A stretch of 64,000 nt of DNA from Paenibacillus sp. oral taxon 786 str. D14 (GCF_000159955.1 NZ_GG695976.1:113961-177960), one strand, 5' to 3'. Numbered from the stretch's first letter, positions 1 through 9,112 are shown. Notes: generated by a model from the sequence alone, not told the origin. Program-made: numbers and translations.

Positions 1-102
1 GTCGTCGGTAATTTGACCATCTTGCATTGGTACATTGAAATCTACGCGAACAAACACGCGTTTGCCGGTGACTTCCACATCACGTACACTTTTCTTGTTC
101 AT
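1..102 (-). CDS. pgk: phosphoglycerate kinase, N-terminal fragment
   Basis: Only the first 34 codons are in the window; the gene runs off the left edge. The reading begins [11 protein letters not shown] and contains the [14 protein letters not shown] segment, the hallmark N-terminal motif of phosphoglycerate kinase, which binds 3-phosphoglycerate. The start is the ATG at 102, with an AGGAGGA ribosome binding site at 112-118. It lies downstream of gapA on the same strand, the usual cggR-gapA-pgk glycolytic order of Firmicutes, so it is probably co-transcribed. It makes ATP from 1,3-bisphosphoglycerate in the cytoplasm. Confidence 0.95.
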   Translation of the reverse strand, partial: MNKKSVRDVEVTGKRVFVRVDFNVPMQDGQITDD

Positions 103-257
103 CTCCACGTTCCTCCTAAACGGTATGCGCGGGTCTCTCAGACCAAAAAATGCGCGTCTACGGCTTTGTCTTGGTTCCTCTCCTAAATAAAACGCAATGA
201 AACGAATCTCTATCTATTTATTTGGGGTGTGTGTGAATGCCGTATTACATGCAAGAA

Positions 258-293
258 CCAAAGAGGAGTCCTGAACAGGTTGCTCCTCTTTGG
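258..293 (-). other. inverted repeat between gapA and pgk
   Basis: A 10-bp perfect stem (CCAAAGAGGA at 258-267 with TCCTCTTTGG at 284-293) encloses a 16-nt loop, 28 nt after the gapA stop. There is no strong T-run on the minus strand after the stem. It therefore looks more like a partial terminator, attenuator or 3'-end stabiliser that lowers expression between gapA and pgk than a full stop signal. This role is inferred. Confidence 0.5.
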
Positions 294-320
294 GATGAAT
301 CTCTAATATGGGTAACTGGA

Positions 321-1331
321 TTATTTTACTTTTTTCGCGAAGTATTCCAGCGTACGAACCAATTGAGCAGTGTAGGACATTTCGTTGTCATACCAAGCTA
401 CAGTTTTCACCAGTTGTTGGTCGCCGACAGTCAATACTTTCGTTTGCGTAGCGTCGAACAGGGAACCGAAAGTCATCCCTTTGATATCCGAAGATACGAT
501 TTCGTCTTCCGTGTAACCGAAAGTTTCTGGGTCAGCAGCAGCTTTCATTGCAGCGTTAACTTCGTCAGCAGTTACTTTCGTTTTCAGAACGGATACCAGC
601 TCAGTCAAGGAACCAGTTGGAACAGGTACGCGTTGTGCAGCGCCGTCCAATTTGCCTTGCAGTTCAGGGATAACCAAGCCGATTGCTTTTGCAGCACCAG
701 TGGTGTTAGGAACGATGTTTTCAGCAGCTGCGCGAGCACGACGGAAGTCACCTTTCGCATGCGGAGCATCCAGCGTGTTTTGGTCGCCAGTATAAGCGTG
801 GATGGTTGTCATCAAGCCTTGAACGATACCGAATTTGTCATTCAGCGCTTTAGCCATTGGAGCCAAGCAGTTCGTCGTACAAGAAGCACCGGAGATTACC
901 GTTTCAGTACCGTCGAGGATTTCATGGTTTACGTTGTAAACGATGGTTTTCATGTCGCCGGTAGCTGGAGCGGAGATAACAACTTTCTTCGCGCCGCCTT
1001 TCAGGTGAAGCTCAGCTTTTTCTTTCGTTGTGAAGAAGCCTGTGCACTCCAGAACGATGTCAACGCCAAGCTCGCCCCAAGGCAATTCTTCAGGGTTGCG
1101 GTTAGCCAGAACTTTAACTTCTTTGCCGTTTACTTTGAAGAATCCATCATGTACTTCGATGTCGCCTTCGAAGCGGCCTTGAGTTGTATCATATTTCAAC
1201 AAATGAGCCAACATTTTTGCATCTGTCAGGTCATTGATTGCTACGACTTCGATCCCTTCAACGTTTTGAATGCGGCGGAAAGCCAGGCGTCCAATACGTC
1301 CAAAACCGTTAATCCCTACTTTTACACTCAT
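321..1331 (-). CDS. gapA: glyceraldehyde-3-phosphate dehydrogenase, glycolytic type
   Basis: The 336-residue protein has the usual length for the family. It has the N-terminal Rossmann motif NGFGRIGR (8-15), Asp33 in INDLTD, which favours NAD over NADP, and the catalytic cysteine Cys151 in [10 protein letters not shown]. It oxidises glyceraldehyde-3-phosphate with phosphate to 1,3-bisphosphoglycerate. It sits between cggR and pgk on the minus strand, the standard catabolic gapA position, so it is most likely induced by sugar through CggR. A GGGAGGA ribosome binding site precedes the ATG. A stem-loop between cggR and gapA may mark an mRNA processing point, as known in B. subtilis. Confidence 0.97.
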   Translation of the reverse strand: MSVKVGINGFGRIGRLAFRRIQNVEGIEVVAINDLTDAKMLAHLLKYDTTQGRFEGDIEVHDGFFKVNGKEVKVLANRNPEELPWGELGVDIVLECTGFFTTKEKAELHLKGGAKKVVISAPATGDMKTIVYNVNHEILDGTETVISGASCTTNCLAPMAKALNDKFGIVQGLMTTIHAYTGDQNTLDAPHAKGDFRRARAAAENIVPNTTGAAKAIGLVIPELQGKLDGAAQRVPVPTGSLTELVSVLKTKVTADEVNAAMKAAADPETFGYTEDEIVSSDIKGMTFGSLFDATQTKVLTVGDQQLVKTVAWYDNEMSYTAQLVRTLEYFAKKVK

Positions 1332-1369
1332 TGATAGTTCCTCCCAGTGTTTGATTTTTTATTATTCAA

Positions 1370-1391
1370 GACAGGCCCGATAAAACCCGTC
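1370..1391 (-). other. stem-loop between cggR and gapA
   Basis: On the minus strand GACGGGTT can pair with GGCCTGTC across a 6-nt loop (8 pairs including G-U), just after the cggR stop and before the gapA ribosome binding site. In B. subtilis the cggR-gapA mRNA is cleaved in this region and a hairpin protects the gapA transcript. The same role is only inferred here. Confidence 0.35.
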
Positions 1392-1401
1392 ATGAGTAAA
1401 C

Positions 1402-2451
1402 CTATTTATTCCCGGAGCCGTTGATCAACTCATTTACGATCTCTTGTGCCGCCGCTTCGTCGGTCACTAGGATATCCTCTTGGCCAAACCGCAATACGGC
1501 ATGGATCGCTCTTGCTTTGCTCTTGCCGCCCGCGATGCCGATCACCGTCTCGGTTCGCATGATATCCTCGAGACGCAGGCCCAGGGTCAGCATTTTGTGC
1601 ACGACGACGCCGTCTTCATTAAAGTAATATCCAAATGATTCCGCGAGCGCGCCTTCTCTTCGGATTTCTTCGACCATGCTTGGCTCCAGCTTGCGCCGGC
1701 GCGCCATCTCCATAGCGTCTCCGACCCCGTGCACTACGATACGCGCCTGACGGATCATGTCCACGATATCCTGGATATTCGGATCGTGTACCAACGACTC
1801 GTAAGCTTCCTTCCCCAACAGATCGGGGACATGCAGCAAACGATAACCCGCCCCCACACGCTTCGCCATACCGGAAGCAATCGTGTTCGCTTGGATTTCC
1901 AGGCTCTCGCCAAGACCCCCGCGTGCCGGTACGAACCAGCTCTGCTTCATCGTGACGTTAGGCGGCGGATTCAGCTGATCCGCGACTTCCGCCAGCGTAG
2001 TGCCGCCGGTGACCGCGACCACCTCATCCCCGCGCATGACACTAAGCAGCGCTTTGGCACCTGCGCGCCCCAGTTCCCGCTTCACCAGCGGGGAGGCCTC
2101 GCAATCTCCAGGTACAATCACTACTTTGCGCAGCCCATATTGCTGACGGATCGTCTCCTCCAAGTTGGAGAGGCCAAACAATTCTTTGACGACCGGCTCC
2201 AAATCCTCAAGCAATCGCCGTCCCGCGTCGCTGATACTCATGCCTATATTCTCGATTTCGATCAGGCCCTGGGCCTTCAGGAGATCTGTTTCGGCACGCA
2301 ACACACGCTCCGTCATGTCCAGCGAATTCGCCAAGGTTCTACGGCCTATGACATCAGACAACATGATCTGGTGAAGTATGGTGTACCTTTTCTTGAGAAT
2401 GTCCATGAGATCAGGAAGAAGCTGCTTTTGAATCTCTATAATGTTTCGCAT
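1402..2451 (-). CDS. cggR: central glycolytic genes regulator CggR
   Basis: A 349-residue SorC/DeoR-type regulator. An N-terminal winged helix-turn-helix region (about 1-80, with GRRTLANSLDMTERVLRAE) is followed by a sugar-phosphate-binding SIS-like domain (GGTTLAEVA, GIAGGKSKARAI). The family represses the gapA operon until fructose-1,6-bisphosphate binds. I place the start at the ATG at 2451 because AGGAG lies 8 nt upstream and the resulting N-terminus (MRNIIEIQKQLLPDLM) resembles B. subtilis CggR. A GTG three codons earlier is possible. It is the first gene of the cggR-gapA-pgk unit, and a matching operator lies upstream at 2505-2530, indicating autoregulation. Confidence 0.95.
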   Translation of the reverse strand: MRNIIEIQKQLLPDLMDILKKRYTILHQIMLSDVIGRRTLANSLDMTERVLRAETDLLKAQGLIEIENIGMSISDAGRRLLEDLEPVVKELFGLSNLEETIRQQYGLRKVVIVPGDCEASPLVKRELGRAGAKALLSVMRGDEVVAVTGGTTLAEVADQLNPPPNVTMKQSWFVPARGGLGESLEIQANTIASGMAKRVGAGYRLLHVPDLLGKEAYESLVHDPNIQDIVDMIRQARIVVHGVGDAMEMARRRKLEPSMVEEIRREGALAESFGYYFNEDGVVVHKMLTLGLRLEDIMRTETVIGIAGGKSKARAIHAVLRFGQEDILVTDEAAAQEIVNELINGSGNK

Positions 2452-2504
2452 GCTTTCCACTCCTGCAAGCTTCGTCTTCTCTCTCCATCTCCTGGCCTTA
2501 AAAT

Positions 2505-2530
2505 GTCCCGGGATAACTTTTTAAGTCCCG
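2505..2530 (-). promoter_or_regulatory. CggR operator (two direct repeats)
   Basis: Two CGGGAC hexamers on the minus strand (GTCCCG at 2505-2510 and 2525-2530 on plus) are exactly 20 bp apart. This is the arrangement known for the B. subtilis CggR operator, where two CGGGAC half-sites lie on the same helix face. They lie immediately downstream of the predicted -10 box, so bound CggR would block transcription elongation or initiation. Confidence 0.85.
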
Positions 2531-2535
2531 CTGCT

Positions 2536-2564
2536 ATTTTACTCAATAATCTCCTTAGTTGCAA
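2536..2564 (-). promoter_or_regulatory. SigA-type promoter of cggR-gapA-pgk
   Basis: TTGCAA (2559-2564) and TAAAAT (2536-2541, read on minus) are separated by 17 bp, with the CggR operator directly downstream. Confidence 0.75.
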
Positions 2565-2726
2565 GCCTGACGTCCGTATCATTTACTTTCTTCCGAGCAG
2601 TTATACCCCTAGGCGCAAAGAATCCCGTAAGATCCTGACATTTGGATCAGAGAGTTGTCGAAAATAGGCCTGCTGTGTCTCAGCAAAATTGCGGATGGCG
2701 GCAAAGCAGATCGGTTGTTTTCATAG

Positions 2727-2756
2727 AAAAAAAGACCCTCCCGCATAGGGAGAGCC
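2727..2756 (-). terminator. terminator after the GH30 operon
   Basis: On the minus strand a GC-rich stem (GGCTCTCCC with GGGAGGGTC, some G-U pairs) and a 5-nt loop are followed by seven T. It lies about 30 nt past the glycosidase stop codon. Confidence 0.85.
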
Positions 2757-2786
2757 TCGTCTACTTATTCCTCGTTTCTCAATTTC

Positions 2787-4133
2787 TCAATTGGTCAGTC
2801 GGATCGACAAAGCGCTTTTTGATTCCATCCGGAAACTCGGCAGCTCGGTTCCCCGGAGACGCAAGCGAACATCAGAGGCCTGCTCGCCGTCATTAAACAA
2901 TACGACCCCAATCGAATCGTCCGTATTGCGGAACGCGACGGAACGTATCGAAGGCTGTCCCGACTCGGCAGCGATTCTTATGGCCTTCGGACGGATCACT
3001 TTGCTGAAATGGGCCAGTGCATAGTAGTCCAGCGTATACTCGAGCTCGCGGGTCTGCTGGTTCACTGTCACGATCCCGCGGCAGGTGCTGCGGCCAAAGC
3101 CTGGTACAGTCGGACCATTTTGCTCATCCAAAGCCATATTCCAGAGCACCAATGATTGGCTGTGATTTCGCAATATCTCGATTCCCGTCCGCATGACATT
3201 GGAGAACGCCGGTTCAAACGCCGGAATCCATTCCCCGCCAGAGCCTTCGGTAAAATGAACCTCTTTGCCCGGGAAGGCCTCCTTCACTTGGCTTTGCGCC
3301 GAGGCTACCCCTCCATACCAGTGCCATGCTACTCCGTCGACCGCTTCGGCCGCTTCCTTCAGCACAGTCAGCGGATAATCCGGCCGATCCCAGTTATGGT
3401 CATACGCCAAAATCTTCGTGGACAAGCCATGCTTCACAAAAGCCGGCTTCAGATAATTTTTCACGAAATCGGTCTGCATCTCAGCCGTCATCAGCATCCC
3501 CGGATAATGTCCCGGCACATAAAGCGGTTCGTTCTGCGGCGTCACCGCATATATGGATAAACCGTGCTTGGCGTAAGACTCGATATAACGGACAAAGTAG
3601 TTCGCGTACGCTTCGTAATACTCCTTCTTCAGTTCCCCGCCGATCATTGAACCGCTGGTTTTCATCCATCCCGGTGCGCTCCAGGGGGAGCCAAACAGCT
3701 TGATGGACGGATTTAAGGCCAGCGCTTCTTTTAAGAGCGGAATGACATCGACTTCGTCGTGACGAATCGAGAACCGCTGCATTTCCGGATCGGACTCACC
3801 TTCGGGCAAATCGTTGTAGCTATAGAAGAACCGGGCATAATCCGAGGCCCCCATCGGGTTGCGCAGCACGGATAAGCCAATTCCCTCCTCCGGGTCAAAC
3901 AGCATCTTCATCAAGGAAGAACGCTGCTCTTCAGGAAGCACCTGATGAATCAGATAGGCGGCCGAATCGGTAAAAGACGCTCCAAACCCATCCATCGTCT
4001 GATAGTTGACGCTTTCGTCTAATCGGACCTCGACATCCCCGGCATCGGAATCCGCCGGCCTCAGCTGTTCCTCCGTTGTACGGACGAAGAGTGATTTTTC
4101 TCCAGTGGAATAATAAATGTCAAGCTCACGCAT
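2787..4133 (-). CDS. GH30 family glycosyl hydrolase, cytoplasmic
   Basis: A 448-residue protein of glycoside hydrolase family 30 (glucosylceramidase/beta-1,6-glucanase group). It shows the substrate-cleft motif GSPWSAPGWMK (148-158), the acid/base glutamate Glu202 in TPQNEP and the likely nucleophile Glu296 in HFTEGSGGEW. A C-terminal beta domain follows. There is no signal peptide, so it should act inside the cell on imported oligosaccharides. The start is the ATG at 4133, preceded by GGAGGGAAACAGC; a GTG five codons upstream overlaps that ribosome binding site and is less likely. It is the last gene of the importer operon, which suggests that the transporter brings in its substrate. A beta-gluco-oligosaccharide is plausible; the exact sugar cannot be read from sequence. 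Confidence 0.9.
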   Translation of the reverse strand: MRELDIYYSTGEKSLFVRTTEEQLRPADSDAGDVEVRLDESVNYQTMDGFGASFTDSAAYLIHQVLPEEQRSSLMKMLFDPEEGIGLSVLRNPMGASDYARFFYSYNDLPEGESDPEMQRFSIRHDEVDVIPLLKEALALNPSIKLFGSPWSAPGWMKTSGSMIGGELKKEYYEAYANYFVRYIESYAKHGLSIYAVTPQNEPLYVPGHYPGMLMTAEMQTDFVKNYLKPAFVKHGLSTKILAYDHNWDRPDYPLTVLKEAAEAVDGVAWHWYGGVASAQSQVKEAFPGKEVHFTEGSGGEWIPAFEPAFSNVMRTGIEILRNHSQSLVLWNMALDEQNGPTVPGFGRSTCRGIVTVNQQTRELEYTLDYYALAHFSKVIRPKAIRIAAESGQPSIRSVAFRNTDDSIGVVLFNDGEQASDVRLRLRGTELPSFRMESKSALSIRLTN

Positions 4134-4167
4134 GCTGTTTCCCTCCACTTCGATTAATGGCCACGGT

Positions 4168-5811
4168 TTACTGGAGGCCGAGTTTTTCTTTATTGGCTTT
4201 CATTTTCTCCGTACGGATTTGCACGATTTTATCCCAACCGTTGTCCTCAAGGAACTTCTTGTAATTGTTGAGCGTGCTCTCGAATTCTTCGTCGCTCTTG
4301 GCGCGGATCAAGCTGACCATCGTCGTGTTCCAAGTGGTGTTAATCGCCGTCAAAGAGCGAGCTTCCGGAGATCCGGCATCCGGGTTGATATTTTCAAGGA
4401 CGAAGTGAGGGTACAGCTTTCCTTTGCCCCACTCTTGCATTTGCTTGATGGAATCCGGGAAAGCATCGGCGCTGAGCGCTTTGTGACGGTCATGGCCAAA
4501 GAACATGAATTCGCCCATGCGGTATTCCTTCTTGAATTTATCGGCATCCTTTTGCTGCAGCTCTTTCACTTCTGGTGTGAATTGCACCGTTCCGTCCGCA
4601 TTCTTCGTGTAGGTCTCGCCTTCGATGCCGTAGTTCATCAGCATTTGGCCTTCTTCATCCAACAGGTACGTGAAAATTTGGATCGCCTTCGCCGGGTCCT
4701 TGCATTGCTTCGTGATAAAGCTGATCATCCAGCCGGTAATCCCGGATTGGTTCAGCTTTGGCGTGTTGCCCACCGTGCTTTGCGGTCCGTCGATCGCCAG
4801 GTAGGCTTGATTCGGATGAGCGGTGGCGAAGATTTGCAAGTTGCCGCCTTGCTGCGGCGTTCCGTCCAGCAATATCGTGGCGTATTTGCCGGCTTTCACT
4901 TTCTCTTCAAAAGCAGGGCCGTCATCGGCAAAGCTGTCGTCGCTGATATTGCCAACTCTATGCACTTCATTTAACGTCTTGAGCCAGGTCAGATAATCCT
5001 CGTCCAAATTACGGTTGTAGAACTCGCCGTTCTCCGTTTCCAGCGGAACGCCCAGGAAGTCTTGGAACACATCCCCCAAGGAGCCCGTCCCCTCGCCAAT
5101 TGAGTTAAATCCAAACGGAATCAGATCCGGGAATTGGGTTTTAATCTGCTGCATCACATTTTTGAATTCCTCAGGCGTACCGATCTTAGGCTGACCCAGC
5201 GCTTCGTACACGTCTTTGCGGATCACAAAAGCCGTCTTCGCTGGAATGTTACCGCTGTCATAATCGGCCTGCGTGTTGGAGTAGTTCGGGTAACCGTACG
5301 TGTTGCCGTCCGCTTGCTTAAACCAGTTGAGCGTATCTTGCGCGGCGACTTTGTTGAAATAAGGGTCGTATTTCTCCGCCAGCTCGTTCAGCGGCAAGGC
5401 CCAGGAAGAAGCCTTCTGCACAACGGCCGAATTGGAATCGAACACGGTAATCAAGTCCGGCATGTCGCTTCCGGCAAAAAACGTATTCAGCTTGGTATCG
5501 TCGCCGGTAATAAATTTGATATCAATATTCAAATCTTCCTTGATCTTCTTCGTGACCACATCGTTGCCGAAATCGGTATTCCACCAATCGGCGTTCACGT
5601 ACCAGGTCAGCTGGGTTGGCTCTTCTTTCTTGTCCAGCTTCCATGCCGGCGTGTTCGGGTCCAAGGTATACCGATCTTCCAAGGATACCTCTGTTGCGGC
5701 CTTCGAACCGCCGCCGGAGCCGCCGCAGCCGGTAACGATCAGCGCAGCGGTGAGCAGTGCAGCGCATGCGGTCATCCCTTTTCTTGCAAGACTTTTGTTC
5801 AACTTAAGCAT
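4168..5811 (-). CDS. CUT1 ABC transporter lipoprotein, sugar-binding (LplA/YtcQ type)
   Basis: A 547-residue extracellular solute-binding protein. A basic N-terminus and hydrophobic stretch end in the lipobox IVTGC with Cys29, so it should be lipid-anchored on the outer face of the membrane. The mature part has the long form typical of the LplA/YtcQ branch that feeds oligosaccharides from plant polymers. A strong AAGGAGG precedes the ATG. It lies between the two permease genes and the GH30 gene on the same strand and delivers substrate to those permeases. No ATPase is encoded in the operon. Confidence 0.92.
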   Translation of the reverse strand: MLKLNKSLARKGMTACAALLTAALIVTGCGGSGGGSKAATEVSLEDRYTLDPNTPAWKLDKKEEPTQLTWYVNADWWNTDFGNDVVTKKIKEDLNIDIKFITGDDTKLNTFFAGSDMPDLITVFDSNSAVVQKASSWALPLNELAEKYDPYFNKVAAQDTLNWFKQADGNTYGYPNYSNTQADYDSGNIPAKTAFVIRKDVYEALGQPKIGTPEEFKNVMQQIKTQFPDLIPFGFNSIGEGTGSLGDVFQDFLGVPLETENGEFYNRNLDEDYLTWLKTLNEVHRVGNISDDSFADDGPAFEEKVKAGKYATILLDGTPQQGGNLQIFATAHPNQAYLAIDGPQSTVGNTPKLNQSGITGWMISFITKQCKDPAKAIQIFTYLLDEEGQMLMNYGIEGETYTKNADGTVQFTPEVKELQQKDADKFKKEYRMGEFMFFGHDRHKALSADAFPDSIKQMQEWGKGKLYPHFVLENINPDAGSPEARSLTAINTTWNTTMVSLIRAKSDEEFESTLNNYKKFLEDNGWDKIVQIRTEKMKANKEKLGLQ

Positions 5812-5889
5812 TCGTTGTACCCTCCTTTTTTTGTAAGAAGCACAGCTAGTCCAACTCGCACATCAAGCCTAGCGTTTCATGCGGATGCG

Positions 5890-6777
5890 TTACTCCTTCA
5901 CCGCCCCCAGCATCATGCCCGAGATGAAGTATCTTTGTAACAATGGATAAATCACAACAATCGGCAAAGTCGTAATCACAATTGTTGCGAGTTGAACTCC
6001 TTTGGTTGTCGTTTCAATGACGACGGAACCCGCGATGTTCTGCATCGATTGGGTCTGGGACTGTACGATGATTTCGTACAGCTTCATTTGCAGCGGGTAC
6101 AGGTATTCATCTGTGATGTACAACTTGGTTGTCATAAAGTCATTCCACTGACTTACCCCGTTGAACAAAGCGATGGTAGCCAAGGCCGGCATCGATAACG
6201 GGATAAAGATCTTCAAGAAGATTCTCCAGTCGCCGGCACCGTCAATCTTGGCCGATTCCTCCAGGGAATCCGGCACATTGCGGAAGAAATTCATCAAGAT
6301 CACGACATCGTAATAACTGAACAAAGCCGGAATGATATACACCCAGAAGCTGTTCAGCAGCCCCAGGGATTTAATCAGTAAGTACGTCGGGATCATACCG
6401 CCCGAGAAGAACATCGTAATGACGCCCATCGTCACGTACAGCTTGCGGCCGCGTACATTGTTCTTGCTGAGACCGTAGCCAATCATCGCGCAGAAGAAGA
6501 CGTGGGTCACAACGCCGATGACTGTCTTGAGGACGGAGATCAGGAACGACTGCCAAATCGTATCGTCCCGAAACACCGCCTGGTAGTTCTCCAGAGAAAA
6601 CTCTTTAGGCCAGAAGACAAACCCTCCTTCGGCAAGAGCTCGTCCCGAACTGAAGGAAGAAACGATGACATTCCAGAGTGGAATCACAATAATGATCGTA
6701 AATAAGATCAGGATCACAGCATTCGCCGTATCAAAGATTCTGCTGTCGAGATCCTGTTTGAGCACCTTTCGATTCAT
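5890..6777 (-). CDS. CUT1 ABC sugar permease (LplC/YtcP type)
   Basis: A 295-residue inner-membrane permease with about six hydrophobic segments. It has the cytoplasmic EAA loop (EESAKIDGAGDWRIFLKIFIP region) that docks the ATPase, and the family C-terminal ending of the type KYFISGMMLGAVKE. It pairs with the permease encoded just upstream (17-nt gap) to form the membrane channel. A ribosome binding site GGAAGGAG precedes the ATG. The cognate ATPase is probably the MsmX-type protein at 60640-61761. Confidence 0.93.
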   Translation of the reverse strand: MNRKVLKQDLDSRIFDTANAVILILFTIIIVIPLWNVIVSSFSSGRALAEGGFVFWPKEFSLENYQAVFRDDTIWQSFLISVLKTVIGVVTHVFFCAMIGYGLSKNNVRGRKLYVTMGVITMFFSGGMIPTYLLIKSLGLLNSFWVYIIPALFSYYDVVILMNFFRNVPDSLEESAKIDGAGDWRIFLKIFIPLSMPALATIALFNGVSQWNDFMTTKLYITDEYLYPLQMKLYEIIVQSQTQSMQNIAGSVVIETTTKGVQLATIVITTLPIVVIYPLLQRYFISGMMLGAVKE

Positions 6778-6793
6778 GGCTGCTGCTCCTTCC

Positions 6794-7750
6794 TTACAGG
6801 ACAGATTGATTATCGTTGAGTTTGCTGGTCACCTTATTCGCCAGCACCAACAAAATGACCGATACAACCGAAACCCCAAGTCCGACGGCAGTCGCGTAGG
6901 AGAAGTCCCCTTGCGTCATCCCCATCCGGTATACGTAGGAGTTGATGACCTCGGCCTTTTCGCGGTTCTGAGAATTCATCAGCACCAAGGTCTGGTCCAG
7001 GTTGGAACCCAGCAGGCCGCTGATGGTCAGAATCAGGTTCAAGCTAATAATCATCCGCATGTTGGGCAGCGTGATGTTCCAAATTTGCCGGAGCCGGCTC
7101 GCCCCGTCGATCTTCGCGGCTTCATAATAAGTCGGGTCGATCTTGGCCATGATGGCGAGGTACAGGATCGTTCCCCAGCCCGCCTCTTTCCAAACATCCG
7201 ACAGCACCGCGATCCACCAATACTTGCCCGGATCAAGCAGAATGTTCTGAGGCTTCGAGATCAAGCCCAAGTCCAGCAGCATCTGGTTGAACATCCCGGT
7301 GGTCGAGAACCAGGTGATGAGCATCCCGCCGAGCACGATCCAGGACAAAAAGTGCGGCAGGTACGAGATCGTCTGCACGATTTTTTTAAACCGGCCCATC
7401 CCGACCTCATAGATCATAATCGCGAGAATAATCGGGATCACAAAACCGATGGCCAGCTTCAGGAAGCTGATCCCCAGCGTATTCACCACGGATTCCCAGA
7501 AGTATTTGTCGGTGGCGATAATTTTGAAGTTGTCCAAACCTACCCATGGAGCGGAGCTTAACGTATCGATGACCGTATAATTTTTGAAAGCGATCGTAAG
7601 TCCGTAGATGGGAATGTAGCAAAAAATAATCATAAAAATGATGCCCGGCCAGATCATCGACTGGATTTCCCACTGCCTGCCGAAATCGATAAAGAACTGC
7701 TTCATTCTTAATCCCATCGGCTTTTTGGCTGACGCAGCTGACTTCGCCAT
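6794..7750 (-). CDS. CUT1 ABC sugar permease (LplB/YteP type)
   Basis: A 318-residue membrane protein with six predicted transmembrane segments and an EAA loop (EAAKIDGASRLRQIWNITLP). It belongs to the LplB-type permeases and forms a heterodimer with the product of the next gene. It is the first gene of the importer-GH30 operon. A GAGGAG site lies 6 nt before its ATG, and a 16-bp LacI-type operator lies 29 nt upstream (7779-7794), so the whole operon is probably repressed by the adjacent LacI protein. Confidence 0.93.
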   Translation of the reverse strand: MAKSAASAKKPMGLRMKQFFIDFGRQWEIQSMIWPGIIFMIIFCYIPIYGLTIAFKNYTVIDTLSSAPWVGLDNFKIIATDKYFWESVVNTLGISFLKLAIGFVIPIILAIMIYEVGMGRFKKIVQTISYLPHFLSWIVLGGMLITWFSTTGMFNQMLLDLGLISKPQNILLDPGKYWWIAVLSDVWKEAGWGTILYLAIMAKIDPTYYEAAKIDGASRLRQIWNITLPNMRMIISLNLILTISGLLGSNLDQTLVLMNSQNREKAEVINSYVYRMGMTQGDFSYATAVGLGVSVVSVILLVLANKVTSKLNDNQSVL

Positions 7751-7778
7751 TTTGCGCTCCTCTCTTTATCCCGTATGG

Positions 7779-7794
7779 ATAAAAACGTTTTTAT
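7779..7794. promoter_or_regulatory. LacI-family operator upstream of the importer operon
   Basis: The perfect 16-bp palindrome ATAAAAACGTTTTTAT has the central CG typical of LacI-family sites. An identical copy lies upstream of the neighbouring lacI-type gene at 8896-8911. Confidence 0.85.
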
Positions 7795-7870
7795 TTTCGT
7801 CAACAGAACCCCTGTAGTTAACCGCTTACATTTTCCGCTGAGCTCAAGATCAGCTTCGTCTCCGCTTCTC

Positions 7871-8875
7871 TTAGCTTAAACGAACATGACTTGAGCCTCG
7901 CACGATCAGTTCCCCGTCCAGCTTCTGCACCTTCCCCTGCTCCTGCTTCTTAATCATGTTCACCAGATGATTGACCGCCAAGATCCCTTGTCTGGCGATC
8001 GGATTGCGAACCGTGGTCAGGGGCGGCGTAAAATACTGGGCAATATCAATATCGTCAAACCCTACGACGCTGATGTCCCTTGGAACCTCGAGGCCGTACG
8101 AACGTAACGCTTTAATACAACCAATGGCGCTCAAATCGTTGCCGGCCAGAATCGCGTCCGGCACTTTGCCCGGATGCTTATGAATAAACGCCCGAATCGC
8201 ATTGTAGGTACTCTCTTCCTCAAAATACCCCTGCACAATAAAATCCTCATCAATCGGCAGCTGATGCTCCCGCAAGGCCGCGAGATATCCCTCTTTCCGC
8301 TGTACGCTGTCGTACATCGTATCAACGCCGGAAATGTAGGCGATTTTCTTATGGCCCAGGCTGATCAGGTATTTGGTCGCTTCATAAGCGGACGCATACG
8401 AATTAAAAATCACGGTCCCCATCGTTTCCTTCTGAATCACCCGATCCAGAAATACCGCCTTGATCTTGTCCTTCTCCATCATCGCGATATCTTGGTCATC
8501 GACCCGCAATTCTTCGTAGATGATCACGCCATCCACCCGGCGGCCCATGATATTGCTGATAATCGTTTGCTTATCGGCGGTAACCATGACATGCAAACCG
8601 TATCCCAGCCGCTCGCTCTCGCGCGCCATCGACTCCACCAAAATGTAAAAATAAGGTCCGGATACACTCGTCGTAAAAAAACCAAGCATATTCGTCTTCT
8701 TCGACTTGAGCTGCTTCCCGTTTAAGTTCGGTACGTAATTGAGCTGCTTGGCGACCTTCAGCACATGGGATTTGGTCTCCGGATTCAACACATCCACATC
8801 GTTGAGCGCGTTGGATACCGTAGAGATGGAAACCCCTGCTGCTTTGGCTACATCCTTAATGGTGACTTTCCCCAT
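7871..8875 (-). CDS. LacI-family transcriptional regulator of the GH30/importer operon
   Basis: A 334-residue regulator. The N-terminal LacI helix-turn-helix (TIKDVAKAAGVSISTVSNAL, about 5-24) and hinge helix are followed by a periplasmic-binding-like effector domain. It lies directly upstream of the importer operon on the same strand. Identical palindromic operators before this gene and before the first permease gene indicate that it represses itself and the operon, with release by an imported sugar. The effector is unknown. Confidence 0.93.
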   Translation of the reverse strand: MGKVTIKDVAKAAGVSISTVSNALNDVDVLNPETKSHVLKVAKQLNYVPNLNGKQLKSKKTNMLGFFTTSVSGPYFYILVESMARESERLGYGLHVMVTADKQTIISNIMGRRVDGVIIYEELRVDDQDIAMMEKDKIKAVFLDRVIQKETMGTVIFNSYASAYEATKYLISLGHKKIAYISGVDTMYDSVQRKEGYLAALREHQLPIDEDFIVQGYFEEESTYNAIRAFIHKHPGKVPDAILAGNDLSAIGCIKALRSYGLEVPRDISVVGFDDIDIAQYFTPPLTTVRNPIARQGILAVNHLVNMIKKQEQGKVQKLDGELIVRGSSHVRLS

Positions 8876-8894
8876 CCCTGATTACACCCTTGTC

Positions 8895-8912
8895 TATAAA
8901 AACGTTTTTATA
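8895..8912. promoter_or_regulatory. LacI-family operator upstream of the regulator gene
   Basis: The 18-bp perfect palindrome TATAAAAACGTTTTTATA contains the same 16-bp core found at 7779-7794. It is located 20 bp before the start of the LacI-type gene, consistent with autoregulation. Confidence 0.85.
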
Positions 8913-9023
8913 TATTCCTCAAGTTATCATAGAAACTCTTTCATGACAATCCCTATTTTATTTGGATCTACACCTTGCGTTTTGAGACAAAATGTCATAT
9001 AATCTATTTTGTTCGCTAAATTT

Positions 9024-9098
9024 GCGCCCGTGGTCCAATGGATATGACGTAGGCCTCCGGAGCCTGAGATCGAGGTTCGATTCCTCGCGGGCGCGCCA
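9024..9098 (+). tRNA. tRNA-Arg (anticodon CCG)
   Basis: Cloverleaf of 75 nt with acceptor GCGCCCG/CGGGCGC, anticodon loop CTCCGGA (CCG, reads CGG), T-loop GGTTCGATTCC and an encoded CCA end. A lone tRNA-Arg beside clpP also occurs in B. subtilis. Confidence 0.96.
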
Positions 9099-9112
9099 TA
9101 TATTGCACATTC

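Noticed and set aside
237-1334. Long open frame on the plus strand opposite gapA
   Set aside because: It is the antisense shadow of a clear GAPDH gene, with no ribosome binding site and no recognisable protein.
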